Source of the DNA: Mikania micrantha
Taxonomy: Eukaryota; Streptophyta; Magnoliopsida; Asterales; Asteraceae
NCBI GenBank assembly: GCA_009363875.1
Contig: CM018696.1
Coordinates: forward strand, 88,186,215-88,250,214
Direction of reading: 5' to 3'
Length of the DNA stretch: 64,000 nt
Below are positions 1-10,004 of the stretch, piece by piece. The notes below the pieces were generated by a model. That model was not told the DNA's origin, did not search any database, and was given only the letters and a program-made list of their open reading frames with translations. A program made the position numbers and the translations under genes. The first letter of the stretch is position 1. Each line of letters starts with the position of its first letter.

Positions 1-669
1 TATCGTATTAAGTTATTTGTCATATTTTAATATTTTTAAGCGTTTATTAATTTATTTAACGAATTTCGTACTTTTACGCGTTAATTTAATTTATTCGTGA
101 TTTTCTTAAAATAGTTAAATTTAATTTGTTTAATGATGAGTTTCAAAATTGTAAAATAAGAATTATCTTATTTCTTTGAATTTATGATCGTTCGTGTCTT
201 TTATCGTTTTCGTTATCGTTTCGTCAGAACGCGTCACCATCGCGCGTATTCGTTCGAATCGTCATTCGAACGAACACGACGATGGTTTTGCTTTCCGACT
301 TTTGTTTTCTACTTTTCAGTTATTATTTCAGAACGTTAAACTATCAGAATCATTCGTACAGATCGTCACCTATACGAATAACTCGTCGGTTTAGCATCCC
401 GTAACAATAACCATTATCGTTTCATTTTGTTTAACCTCGCATACGTTTACACATCATAGTACATCAACAATCATTAGTATCACCGTTCCGTGTTGTCTGA
501 TGTGTTTCTGACTATTAAACTGTTACGTTTAAATCAGATTTCAGAAACACTAGCATAATAGTTTACTGTTTAGCATTACGTATTCGACAGTTCAACAGTA
601 GTTTGCATAGTTTGTACCTGAGTTACTGTGCCGTTACTGTTCCGGTGACGGTTCCGACACAGTTGTTAC
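1..669 (-). mobile_element. Old truncated LTR related to the LTR of element C
   Basis: About 100 bases around 225-330 are nearly identical to 37265-37370 in the LTR of element C, and the flanking sequence is alignable but diverged. The fragment ends in TTGTTACA near 669, matching the TTGTCACA end of LTR C, so it has the same orientation (element read on the minus strand). The left part lies outside the window. No coding sequence is seen. Confidence 0.7.
236..286. repeat. Long imperfect hairpin conserved with LTR C
   Basis: An 11-bp perfect inner stem (TTCGTTCGAAT / ATTCGAACGAA) around a CGTC loop is enclosed by a 7-bp outer stem (ACCATCG / CGATGGT), with a small internal loop between them. 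The same structure is at 37276-37326 and 46372-46422. Confidence 0.75.
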
Positions 670-1345
670 ACCGATGGGTCTACCCGAAGCCCGCTACATA
701 TGGGGCGGGTATTCTCGAGCCCGATGGGTATTGCGCCAGGTATGAGATTAAACTTTAAAATTTTCGCAGGTATGGGACGGACTTGGGATTTATTCATATA
801 CCCGTTTACCCGGCCCGATTACCCGATTATATATGCTTGTGTACACGTCTGTCCCGTATACTCGATTATAAATACTCATTTATATACATTTGAAGTTAAT
901 AGAAATTGTTTCTTTTCTAATTTCTTTTGAAATTTAGAAATTGTTAATAGAATTAGTTTCTTTTTTTTTATTTTTGTTCTTTGTGACAACTACATCAGCT
1001 TTTTTGAACCATTTTGTTGATAATTGCAATTCCTTGGTTTATCTTGAACGATCCTAATCAACTTATGACATTTTGAAATTTCATGTTATTTAATATATTA
1101 ACGGTCTGTTCTTACCATATTTAACATATAGTTTTTGGTAATAAAAAAAATATTATTAGTTACTCGACACCCGACGTGTTTTAATTTAGTTATTTTCAAC
1201 GAGTATATTTAGCTAACTAACGGGTATACCTGAAAACCGTCGGGATACCGGATACCCGATGAGTTTTGGGACGGATATGAAACAAACGTTTATAATCGGG
1301 TATGGGACAGGGATTGATCAAACCCGTCTCAAAATCGGCCCATTG
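670..1345. repeat. Degenerate repeat rich in GGGTA/CCCGA words
   Basis: Alternating ACCCGA, GGGTAT and CGGGTA words occur on both strands at 672-870 and again at 1160-1340, with AT-rich DNA between. This looks like a diverged non-autonomous DNA element. I could not fix its ends or a target duplication. Confidence 0.35.
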
Positions 1346-1719
1346 TGATTCCTAACATAGATAAAGCTGATAGACGAGACCACAATTGGACCCACATGAA
1401 CGTGTTTGAGAGTGGAGTGGTGGTGCTTCAAAGCTAAAGTTCCAAAGCTAAATTTCACTTTAAGAACCATGACATTTGGTTCACTTTAACCTTAATCAAG
1501 GGTTCAACCAGCCAAATTTTGTAACAAATGCATACATCAAACGAACATGAGAAAAATTAAGATTAAAAAAGCTTTCTTTCATTGTCCACATGCTTTCATA
1601 GCTTACGCTTCCACCCTTGGTTTTCAATCAAGATTGTGGGGTGTAAATTGACAAAAATCTATCAATTTAATCGGGTCTAAAACAAAAGAACCAAAAATTC
1701 ATAATTGTGTGTTGATCTA
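1346..1719. other. Intergenic, downstream of the MFS gene
   Basis: AT-rich sequence just 3' of the stop codon of the minus-strand MFS gene. It must contain that gene's 3' UTR and polyadenylation site. No other feature was recognised. Confidence 0.4.
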
Positions 1720-4700
1720 TTATTCCAAAAGGGGAACCTTCAAAGGCCGTAAACGGGGTTTCTCGAGCTTCATGGTGCATGTCACAACCACTCCCGCAAG
1801 TGCACAAACAGCAGGCACAAGACCAAACCCGTATCTTGAAACGGAAAAACATGAACATATAGGGTTGCAATCCTTCAGGGCTGTAGAGGTATCTGCGAAA
1901 ACAAACACAACTTAGTCGAGCAAAACCATAAGCAGATCTTTTTTTGACTTTATAGACCATACGTACTGTTAATCAGATTATATTTAGCTAATCACAAATC
2001 AATGGTGTATATCTGTATACATAATAGTTGATGTATACATAATAGTTGATGTATTACATCAACTATTATGTATACAGATATACACCATTGATTAGCTAAA
2101 TATAATCATTGGTTTTACATGAGGGTGGGTCTTGTAGTAACTGGTAAAGCTGCAACATACATCAAATCGCAAAGCACTATGCCCCTATCACTATACCCTC
2201 CCAACCATCAACCAAAGCAGTAGCTAAATCTACCATTCAGGTACACCCTTTTTTTTTACCAATTGATTTTATACTTTGAAATCAAAAAATTTTAGCAAGA
2301 CAAGGAATTTACTTTGATATGACTCGAGGGCCCATAAAGCAAAACCACACGACACCTTGTCCAGGAAGCTCAATGATCCATAAACAAACGCACAGCCTTT
2401 GACATCCTCACCGACAAGATAGCTTTGCATGCTTACTCCGGTGACCTATCGTGTTATATAGTGTTACTAATGTTGAAAAGAGAATAACATGAATTATTTG
2501 CATATAAGGTGTTGTACCGATATGAGAGCATTAGCAATGCCTATGACGAATGAAAGAAGGTACATGATGTTCTTCATGTTGCTTGGCATAAAGAAAATTG
2601 CTGAGCCACAAAGTACCCACAAAACACCTCCAACAGAAAATAATACTTTTAGTCGTTGACTGGTCCATGTGAGCTCCTAGACAACACAAAACATTACTCC
2701 TTAAAAAGAATCTCTGACTGTTAAGAGTCAAATCTAGTACTTTCAAAATGCAAAATATTGTCTGTAAAACATGTTTATGAATTAACATCAAGATCCTTCT
2801 AATAATGTCATTTGTTATAAGATTCACTATGCGAATGAAGATTTTCTCATAAACTACACTTGGTGACTCAAAATCAAATCTAGAACTGAACGCTTTGACT
2901 CTCGAAAGTCAATGTGCATTATTTGTGATATCAGGAAACAAGTTTTGAAAGGGAACCTGTAGCAGGATGGAGATGATAAAGCTGCAAATGTAGATCATAG
3001 CTGGAATCTACCAAAGAATTCACAAATAACACAAAAGATGAGCTTCAAATTGGAATTCAACAAAGCAAATTTCACTTTTCCTGATCAAAAAGGAAAAGAA
3101 ATTAAATATTTTCATTTATCATTAGGCTCATATAAGCACGTACCAGTGCTTTAGAAGATTGGGCCATTAGTAGATCGTTGATGACATAGAATGCAAGAAA
3201 TGACTACAATTCGCAATGATAAAGGCTTTTTATAAGTTTGTAATTATTTATGATGTAAAGATACATGAAAGCAATAGGTTTAGGGGACCAAACCTGAGAA
3301 ACATTGGTAATTAAGCGGGTGAAAACATAGACAAAAGCAACCTGATAGTATAGAACTTTCTTAAACCAGAAAATCCATGATATCTTTTGATAATCATGCC
3401 CTCTAGAGTCTTCCTTCAATCTACAAACAAGAAAAAAGTTGTGAATTTTATACACTTCAAGTTTTTTAAAGTTCAAATTTGTCCCTTTAAAATGCAAATA
3501 CCTTGGCTCTTTTGTCCCAATTTGAAATACCACCACGAAGCAGCACCCAACAAATATTGACGAGTATGCAATCCAGCGATACTGTTCATTTACAAATAGT
3601 TAAGACAATGAAAGAAAGCAACGCCATGAGTGAATACATCTCTTTTTTGTACCTGATTTTCAACGTCGGTTGTGGTTTTTGAAGGGTGAATATGGAAGAC
3701 TGCAAAGGCAATGGCATATAAGCTAAGGTTGGCAACCTTCAAACACATGTTCAAAAAAAGAAAGAAAAAAAAAGGTCATTCTTGGACCTTTCTCAGCTTC
3801 CTTGCATCTTAACAGTGAAAAACAACATGAAAATACTAGTTTATAGATAACAAATGAATTTTAACTGCTAAAAGTTTCTTACCATCGAAAATGCATTCCG
3901 ACAACTAGCCATAACTACCCTGCTTGTTGAATTAAGGGTGATGCAATTCACCATAGACCTAAATTAACCAGCAAAGGTTCAAGGTGGGAGAAATCAAGAA
4001 GTGAAAGAAAGGTGTGTGTGTGCGTTTTGGGGGGGGGGGGGTCATTACATGTGTGAAACTTGTGTAGCAGCCCATCCCACATTAAAAACGGCTGCGAAAA
4101 AACTGTAACCAATTGTTTGCAAGGAAGTGGACACATTGCCAAAAATAATACAAGGAATACAGCTTCCAAATACAGAAGAAAATGAAACAGCTACCAGAAT
4201 CGACCCTGCTCCATGCCAAATCTTAAAATGTCCGAACCTGTCTATCTACAACATCCACCAAATAATATATTCTGATGTTAAATCTTTGACAAAATTACAA
4301 TATGTAACAATAAAAAAATACATGATATCCAAGATTTTGAACATTAAACACCATAAAATGCACAACAGAAACAATCGACAAATGAATGAAAATTGCAACA
4401 ATATCTTTTTGGTAGACTTTCAAAACTAATTACTTACCTTTTTTTTATTGACACCACCTAAAATAGATATTTATAATATTCTATGATAAAATTACCACAA
4501 TTTACAATCTAAATGATTCAAACCTTTAGCCATTTGGTTGGAGAATTACTACCAAAATGTTGCTTGATGACCCTTAAATATTCACATATGTGTCATATTA
4601 CTCAACAGGGTAATCAGGGATGTTGCAATCTTCAACCATATATAAGTTGACTTCAAAATTACTGTAAAATTACGTAAATATCCTTTACCAACACAAATGA

Positions 4701-5074
4701 ACAATTTACTGATTATGATCTCAAAGATACCAATTCACCAGCAAAAATGGTTGTGAATCCATCAGCAATCTGACCAGAAAGCATGACAGTAGCAGCATCC
4801 CTTGAAATATGAAGTCTTGATCAAATTTTGATCTTAAACTATAAAAATGTAAAACCTTTTTTTTCTTTTTGAAAAAATAAAAATAAAAGATTCTTGTTTT
4901 TGGGTCACGAACATACCTTGGGGATAATCCGATATCTGTCATGAACACCAAAAGATAAGTAAACCAGCAAGCAGCTGTTATGTCATTTAGCACATGACCC
5001 ACCCCGTAAAAGAAGACGGAGCCCTTTCCTAGAGCCGCCGCCGGCGACTCTTTTCCGGCCACCCCATCATCCAT
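1720..5074 (-). CDS. MFS transporter, MFSD12-like / GPH-type sugar-cation symporter superfamily, 12 exons
   Basis: Predicted multi-pass membrane transporter of 455 aa. I derived the exons (minus strand) as 4917-5074, 4731-4800, 4049-4245, 3883-3958, 3653-3736, 3502-3581, 3294-3420, 3144-3203, 2957-3007, 2518-2676, 2313-2445 and 1720-1892. Every intron is GT-AG and the frame is kept throughout. Diagnostic stretches are GVGHVLNDITAACWF near residue 25, MLSGQIADGFTTIFAGEL then IDRFGHFKIWHGAGS near 60-90, LTRLITNVSQ-like membrane sequence near 250, and SVSRYGFGLVPAVCALAG before the C-terminus. These match the plant family annotated as MFSD12-like. The ATG is the first of the frame, followed by a short hydrophilic N-terminus. 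In animals MFSD12 acts in lysosome-related organelles; the plant substrate is not evident from sequence. Intron 11 carries a foldback repeat. The exon structure looks intact. Confidence 0.9.
1980..2104. repeat. Foldback repeat inside intron 11 of the MFS gene
   Basis: A ~50-base arm at 2055-2104 is nearly the reverse complement of 1980-2034. The left arm also carries a direct duplication of a ~18-base unit ending in TAGTTGATGTA. This is probably a small MITE or foldback insertion within the intron. Confidence 0.75.
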
Positions 5075-5616
5075 GATGCTATAAATTCAACAAAAAACTG
5101 TTGATCTAATCACCTAAAAGCATACACAAAATGAAATCTTGATGATCAGTTTTCAAGATTCTAGCTTTGGGTGTGTGTGTGCACGCAATTCTTTAAAGTT
5201 AAAGAGTCAAAGATCGTAAAGATAAAGCGATCGAGAAGACTAGTGAATTGCGTGGTGTTTAAGAAAGATGGTGGATTTCAACGCATCAGAAGCTATCTAG
5301 CTTTGATCTCTTTTTTCAGTACCACTGATAGATCGGATGCTGTATCTGTGGTGGTGTGTCAGTGTGTGTGAGAGATCAGAGAGAGAGAGAATGATACGTC
5401 AAAAACCACCGCCCATAAGCACCAATGTCATCCTGTGACGTCTGTCGAATAAATGTAATATATCTATATGCATGCGGTTATATTATACGTGCCTAAAGGA
5501 GATGAGTAGAAGGGTTTAATATTGCAAACTTTATAGTTCATTTGATAATTAAAAATGTTTTGTATTACATAATCAATATTAAATAATTAAAAAAAATCCG
5601 CGAATGATGAGCAACA
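5075..5616 (-). promoter_or_regulatory. 5' UTR and presumed promoter of the MFS gene
   Basis: Sequence upstream of the minus-strand start codon. It contains a GA/CT-rich tract at about 5370-5391 (read as CT on the gene strand), a GTGTGTGTG run near 5170 and another near 5350. CT-rich 5' UTRs are common in plants. No TATA box was assigned. Confidence 0.35.
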
Positions 5617-6120
5617 CACTGCAAGAAAAGAAACTCGTTGCGCCGACAGCTATGGCGACGACAAATGTCCTTGCTACATCGTTGCTTTTAGCGACGACAT
5701 GTCGTCGTTATATGTGTCAAGTAAAATTTTTTCTTCCTTTACACGTGTACACATCTAATTCGCCGGTCAACGAAGAGGGGGGAGTCTTTTTTCAAGAAGC
5801 TCAATGGCGACGACATGTCGTCACTAAAAAACAAATTTATTCATATTTATGATTTTCTTTTAATCAGTGAAAAAAGGGAAATCAACGACCATTATTTCGC
5901 GACGACATGTCGTCGCTGTTTTTTTCAGTTCCCCTGCCAAAAAAAAATTATTTTCCCCGCCCATTTATATTCAATTAAAAAAAAGAAAGTTAATTGGCAC
6001 GTATTTTAACGACGACATGTCATCGCTAAATATTAATCATTTTTTTAATTTTATCTTATAATAATTTTCTATATTATATTGATTTGTAGCCGACGACATG
6101 TCGTCGCTATAGAGATATAT
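5617..6120. mobile_element. One end of a CACTA (En/Spm) element with palindromic subterminal repeats
   Basis: CACTGCAAGAAAAG at 5617 closely resembles the plant CACTA terminal inverted repeat (CACTACAAGAAAA). It is followed by five copies of a 16-bp palindrome, CGACGACATGTCGTCG, starting at 5692, 5808, 5900, 6010 and 6091 (two with one mismatch). Subterminal repeats of this kind bind transposase in CACTA elements. I found no matching opposite end, so the element is probably truncated or interrupted. Confidence 0.65.
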
Positions 6121-6500
6121 TATATTTGTTGTCAATTAGTTTTATTAGTGATTTATACTAATTACTTATATTTTCTTATTGATTTATATTTGTACGTGTT
6201 AATTATTTATCTTATTTAAATGTTTTTTTAATAAGTAAATAAATTTATTTGGATACATTATTTTTTTTTCTTGTTTTACTGATATAAATGGTTTTATATA
6301 TTTCAGTTAGGTCTACAAATTTATATTTACGAAATCAATGTGTTGATTACGGAATAGGTGTGAATGTATCATGTATGTATGTGTATGTATGTGTGTACAT
6401 GATGTGTTGTGAAACACATCTGTTTTTCCATTTATTTCTGTTTAATTTCAATACATTTTTATTCGGTTTTCGAGTCGATTTAAGCTGGTTCTTCACATTT
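6121..6500. other. AT-rich spacer with a TGTATG microsatellite
   Basis: Low-complexity AT-rich DNA with a TGTATG/GTGT tract at about 6358-6400. A similar tract occurs at 10790-10865. No gene was recognised. Confidence 0.3.
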
Positions 6501-6896
6501 CCATGATTTGATGCTTGCAGGTAGTAAACGTGTTTATTATGGTACAAAAGATCAAGAAAACGAGCTCCCGGGTGGACGAGAACGGACCCGAAGACAAAGG
6601 AAGACAAAATCTGGATTCTGGGTGTCCTCGCATAGCACGAAGGGTATAAGAAACCCTGTCGCGTAGCGCGACAGGTGGAAAAGACATAACTGCCCATGTT
6701 TAATGATTGCGGGTTGACACGACTCTTTTGTCGGGTAGCGAGAGTCGTCGCATATCGCGACGGATTGTTGGATGGTCGTCGCGTAGCGTGACAAGGTGAA
6801 ATTTTCATAAATTCGAGTTTGACAAATAAAAACGGCTGGGGACTTATTTTCTAAGGTTACTGACGACTGGAGACGAGATTAGGAGGCGACCAAGAA
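6501..6896. mobile_element. LTR-like fragment carrying CGCG dyads, split by a solo LTR
   Basis: Holds CGCG-centred dyads like those in LTR A, including a 9-bp stem CCTGTCGCG-TAG-CGCGACAGG at 6655-6675 and weaker versions near 6630, 6745 and 6780. It is interrupted at 6896 by the solo LTR, resuming at 10005. It probably belongs to another old LTR whose ends I could not set. Confidence 0.4.
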
Positions 6897-9800
6897 TGTG
6901 ACACCTCGTAATTTCCAGGTCAGCAACTCTATTATTTTAATAATAATGTTTATTAATTATTTCATACGTGGCACTAGAATAAATGCATTTAGTGTGACAC
7001 GTGGCACAACAGTCTGAACACGCCGATAATTCGAGGAATTATCGCACAACACTCGCACGTGTCTTGAATGACGAACGTTGGTGAACGGATCAAACGGAAA
7101 CACGAAAACACTGCACTTAGGTTCGGTGAACCTAATTTAGTTAGAACAAAGCCAATGTGTTGAGAAACGATGATCGTATTCGAGAAATATGAAAGATTCG
7201 GTTCAAAACAATGAAATTGGACTTGTTGGGCTCAGCCGAGACCCATCGCGGTACGCGATGGGCATACAATTGGGCTTTCGCGGTACGCGAAGCTCAAGCG
7301 GGAGAATTTGAATTCTCCGAAAAACGTCGCGGTACGCGACGACCGATCATCTTCAACCACCGCGGTACGCGGCGTGTTTCGGGAACCGAATGATTATTTT
7401 AATCATCGCGCTACGCGGAGCTACTTTTTGGGCAGTCGTCGCGGTACGCGACGACCCCGACACGCAAAATCTTTATATATCCAAGATGAAATCATTTCTG
7501 GCTACCTCTACCCACTTTCTCCGACTGAAACACTCATAAGCGGCCATTGACGACCTGGTAGCACCTCACAACTCCATTTTGTGCTACAACCATCGATTGG
7601 GAAGCATCCTTGAAGATTTAAAGCTTGGAGGTGGAGTTTTGAGCTAGACCACGACACCACCACCATCTTGAGCGACCTGTAGCTGCTGTGGAAGCAATCC
7701 CAGGGCCCCTTGCAAACTATTCACCTCTGTTCCAGGAAGATCAAGACTCCCAAGAAGCTCTTGAAGGTAGTTTTAACACCATTTCGCACTTTTAGCAATT
7801 GTACACACACATGCAATATGATTTGACCACATGCAATCATCCACACACTTTATGCACGAATTGTAGAGTGATTTAATCTGAGATTTATGTGCTAAGCCAC
7901 TGATTTGAACATTTGAATGGATACACTTATGTTCTATGATGTTATTTGGGGTTTTTGTGACCTATATGTTAAGTTATGACCACATGCATCACCACCACTA
8001 GCTTGGTCACGAATTTTTGGGGTAAGAATGTGTTATTGAATGATTTTGCTACTGATTTGAAGGTTTCATAATGATCTAAGTTGATCTTAAATAATATGGA
8101 TGACTATTTGTTGATTTTACTAAGAAATGGCTACTTTTAACAACATGCATGCATGATCTAGCATGACTCACATGATACTTGGTATTGAAATGTTGCTAGA
8201 TATGTTAATGATGATGTTCTACATGATTTAGGATGTTGGATGATATCAAAATAGGTTATTTGGGGCATATTGCTAAAAATAGTAACTTTATAGTTACAAA
8301 AGGTGCAATATTGATAAAATGACCACATTGGTATGTTTAGATCTATATGTTATGCTAGGAAATGATGTTTAGAAGTTAATATGATGATTATTGATGCATT
8401 GGGACGATTAGAATTATTGAAAATATGATTTTTATGGTTATTACTATAAATAGAAACTTTTTGTTACAATGTTGCTAGAGAATGATGAATTTGAGGGATG
8501 TTGTATGTTTGGTATGCATAACTAACCTTGTTATGATGTTGATAAATGATTTTAAGTCCTAAAATGGTTGAAAGATGTGTTTTATCAAAAGTTACTATAA
8601 ATAGTAACTTTATTTTACAAAGTCTATGAATAGCAATATGATTGTCGTAACGAATATGATTTTATGATAATTTAGGACTAGGGTAATGATCTTTAGAAAA
8701 GGCTTGTTTCTAATCTTGGTTAAACATGCTCATTTTAGTACCTTTCCATAAATGGAAACTTTTACGCGCAAACTATGCTAAACCGGCTATGTGTATCTAT
8801 GTGCTATGTGATAACATGCTCATTTAGGATAAATATGCATGTTAGAATAATCGGAATATGATTTTATGCATAACTTGCCAAATATGGAAACTTTCCTAAA
8901 ATAGAAACTTACCATAAATGGTAAGTTTCCTCATGGGAACGATTTTGGTATCCGTACACTTCACACAACACTAAACCGCACGATACACGAACACTTGATC
9001 CAAACCGTCACCAACGGGTCGTTAGGTCAAACACGATCGACACGATCAAACACGGTCAACTCGACCTACGTAACCACTTAGTGTTGTTGAACACTAACAC
9101 GGTCCGGTGAGACCCACATATGTGAAAACGAACTCATAGTACCTATGTGATATAGGTGACTACTAGCCGGCGAGCTACACGTACTCTTTTGAGCTAACGC
9201 ATATCTAAACTCAGGTGAGTTTACGGCCCCACTTTTACTCTTTAACTGCTTTTACTCAATCTTGGGGTGAGAATACTATGCAACTGTTTTAGATATATGA
9301 CTGGTATGTTGTAAAACTATTTTTGAGTGTAACTATTATCGCATAAAGCCCTCACTTATCCTTACCGTTAATTGTTACGAACGAGTCGTTATTACGTAGT
9401 ACTACTGGGTTTGACTAGCCCCACTCGGCAACAACTTTGACTGGAGGTCATAACGAGTGTAATAATCGATGTGAATTGCGAGTTCAGCGATGACTCGCGG
9501 AGGCAAATGGAAACAGTCTAGTTTCGGTAAGATGACATGACACACTCTACGGATCGTAGTATCCAACGAACAACTTAACATACCCAGTATATGTCTGTTT
9601 ACTTTTCTGTCTGTCTAAACCTGTGAACTCACCAACTTTTTAGTTGACACTTTTCGCATGTATTCTCAGGTAACTGATGGAGCCTACGCTAGGATACACA
9701 CAAGGAAGCCTTAAGGAGTCTGGCCTGCATATAGACTCGTATCTTAGGCGTTGTGTGCATTTGTTATGATTTGAAAACAATTTATTATGTAGTGTCTTGA

Positions 9801-9999
9801 ACAATTACTTTCCGCTGCAACTTATGTACTATGATGTTTAACATTTTCCGCTGCATACTTTTATGAATTTGTCTAATTTCACAAACTGTGTGATTGTATA
9901 ACTCATATAGAAGTCGTTCTATATGACCAAGAGCTATGATCCTGGCCACGTCACACCCACGTGGACTGACACCGCGAGTGGGAATTTGGGGGTGTGACA
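6897..9999. mobile_element. Solo LTR of a gypsy-type retrotransposon, 3.1 kb, with 5-bp target duplication
   Basis: Starts TGTGACACC and ends GGTGTGACA, in the style of the chromovirus LTRs later in the window. It is flanked by AAGAA on both sides (6892-6896 and 10000-10004). No primer site, polypurine tract or coding sequence is found inside, so this is a single LTR left by LTR-LTR recombination. A TATA-like CTTTATATATCC lies at about 7470, just after a group of CGCG dyads. The region 8100-8940 repeats motifs of the type ATAAATAGAAACTTT and is AT-rich. Confidence 0.8.
7242..7455. promoter_or_regulatory. Cluster of CGCG-GTA-CGCG dyads upstream of a TATA-like box
   Basis: Dyads are at 7242-7262 (stem CCCATCGCG), 7278-7292 (TTCGCG), 7325-7341 (CGTCGCG), 7360-7372 (CCGCG) and 7435-7455 (GTCGTCGCG), each with central GTA. 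A broken copy lies at about 7407. They end about 15-20 bp before the TATA-like sequence. Their position suggests promoter-proximal protein sites; if transcribed they would form hairpins. Confidence 0.55.
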
Positions 10000-10004
10000 A
10001 AGAA

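Noticed and set aside
6347..6808. 153-codon minus-strand frame
   Set aside because: Crosses the TGTATG microsatellite and the CGCG dyads, so it is an accident of repeat sequence.
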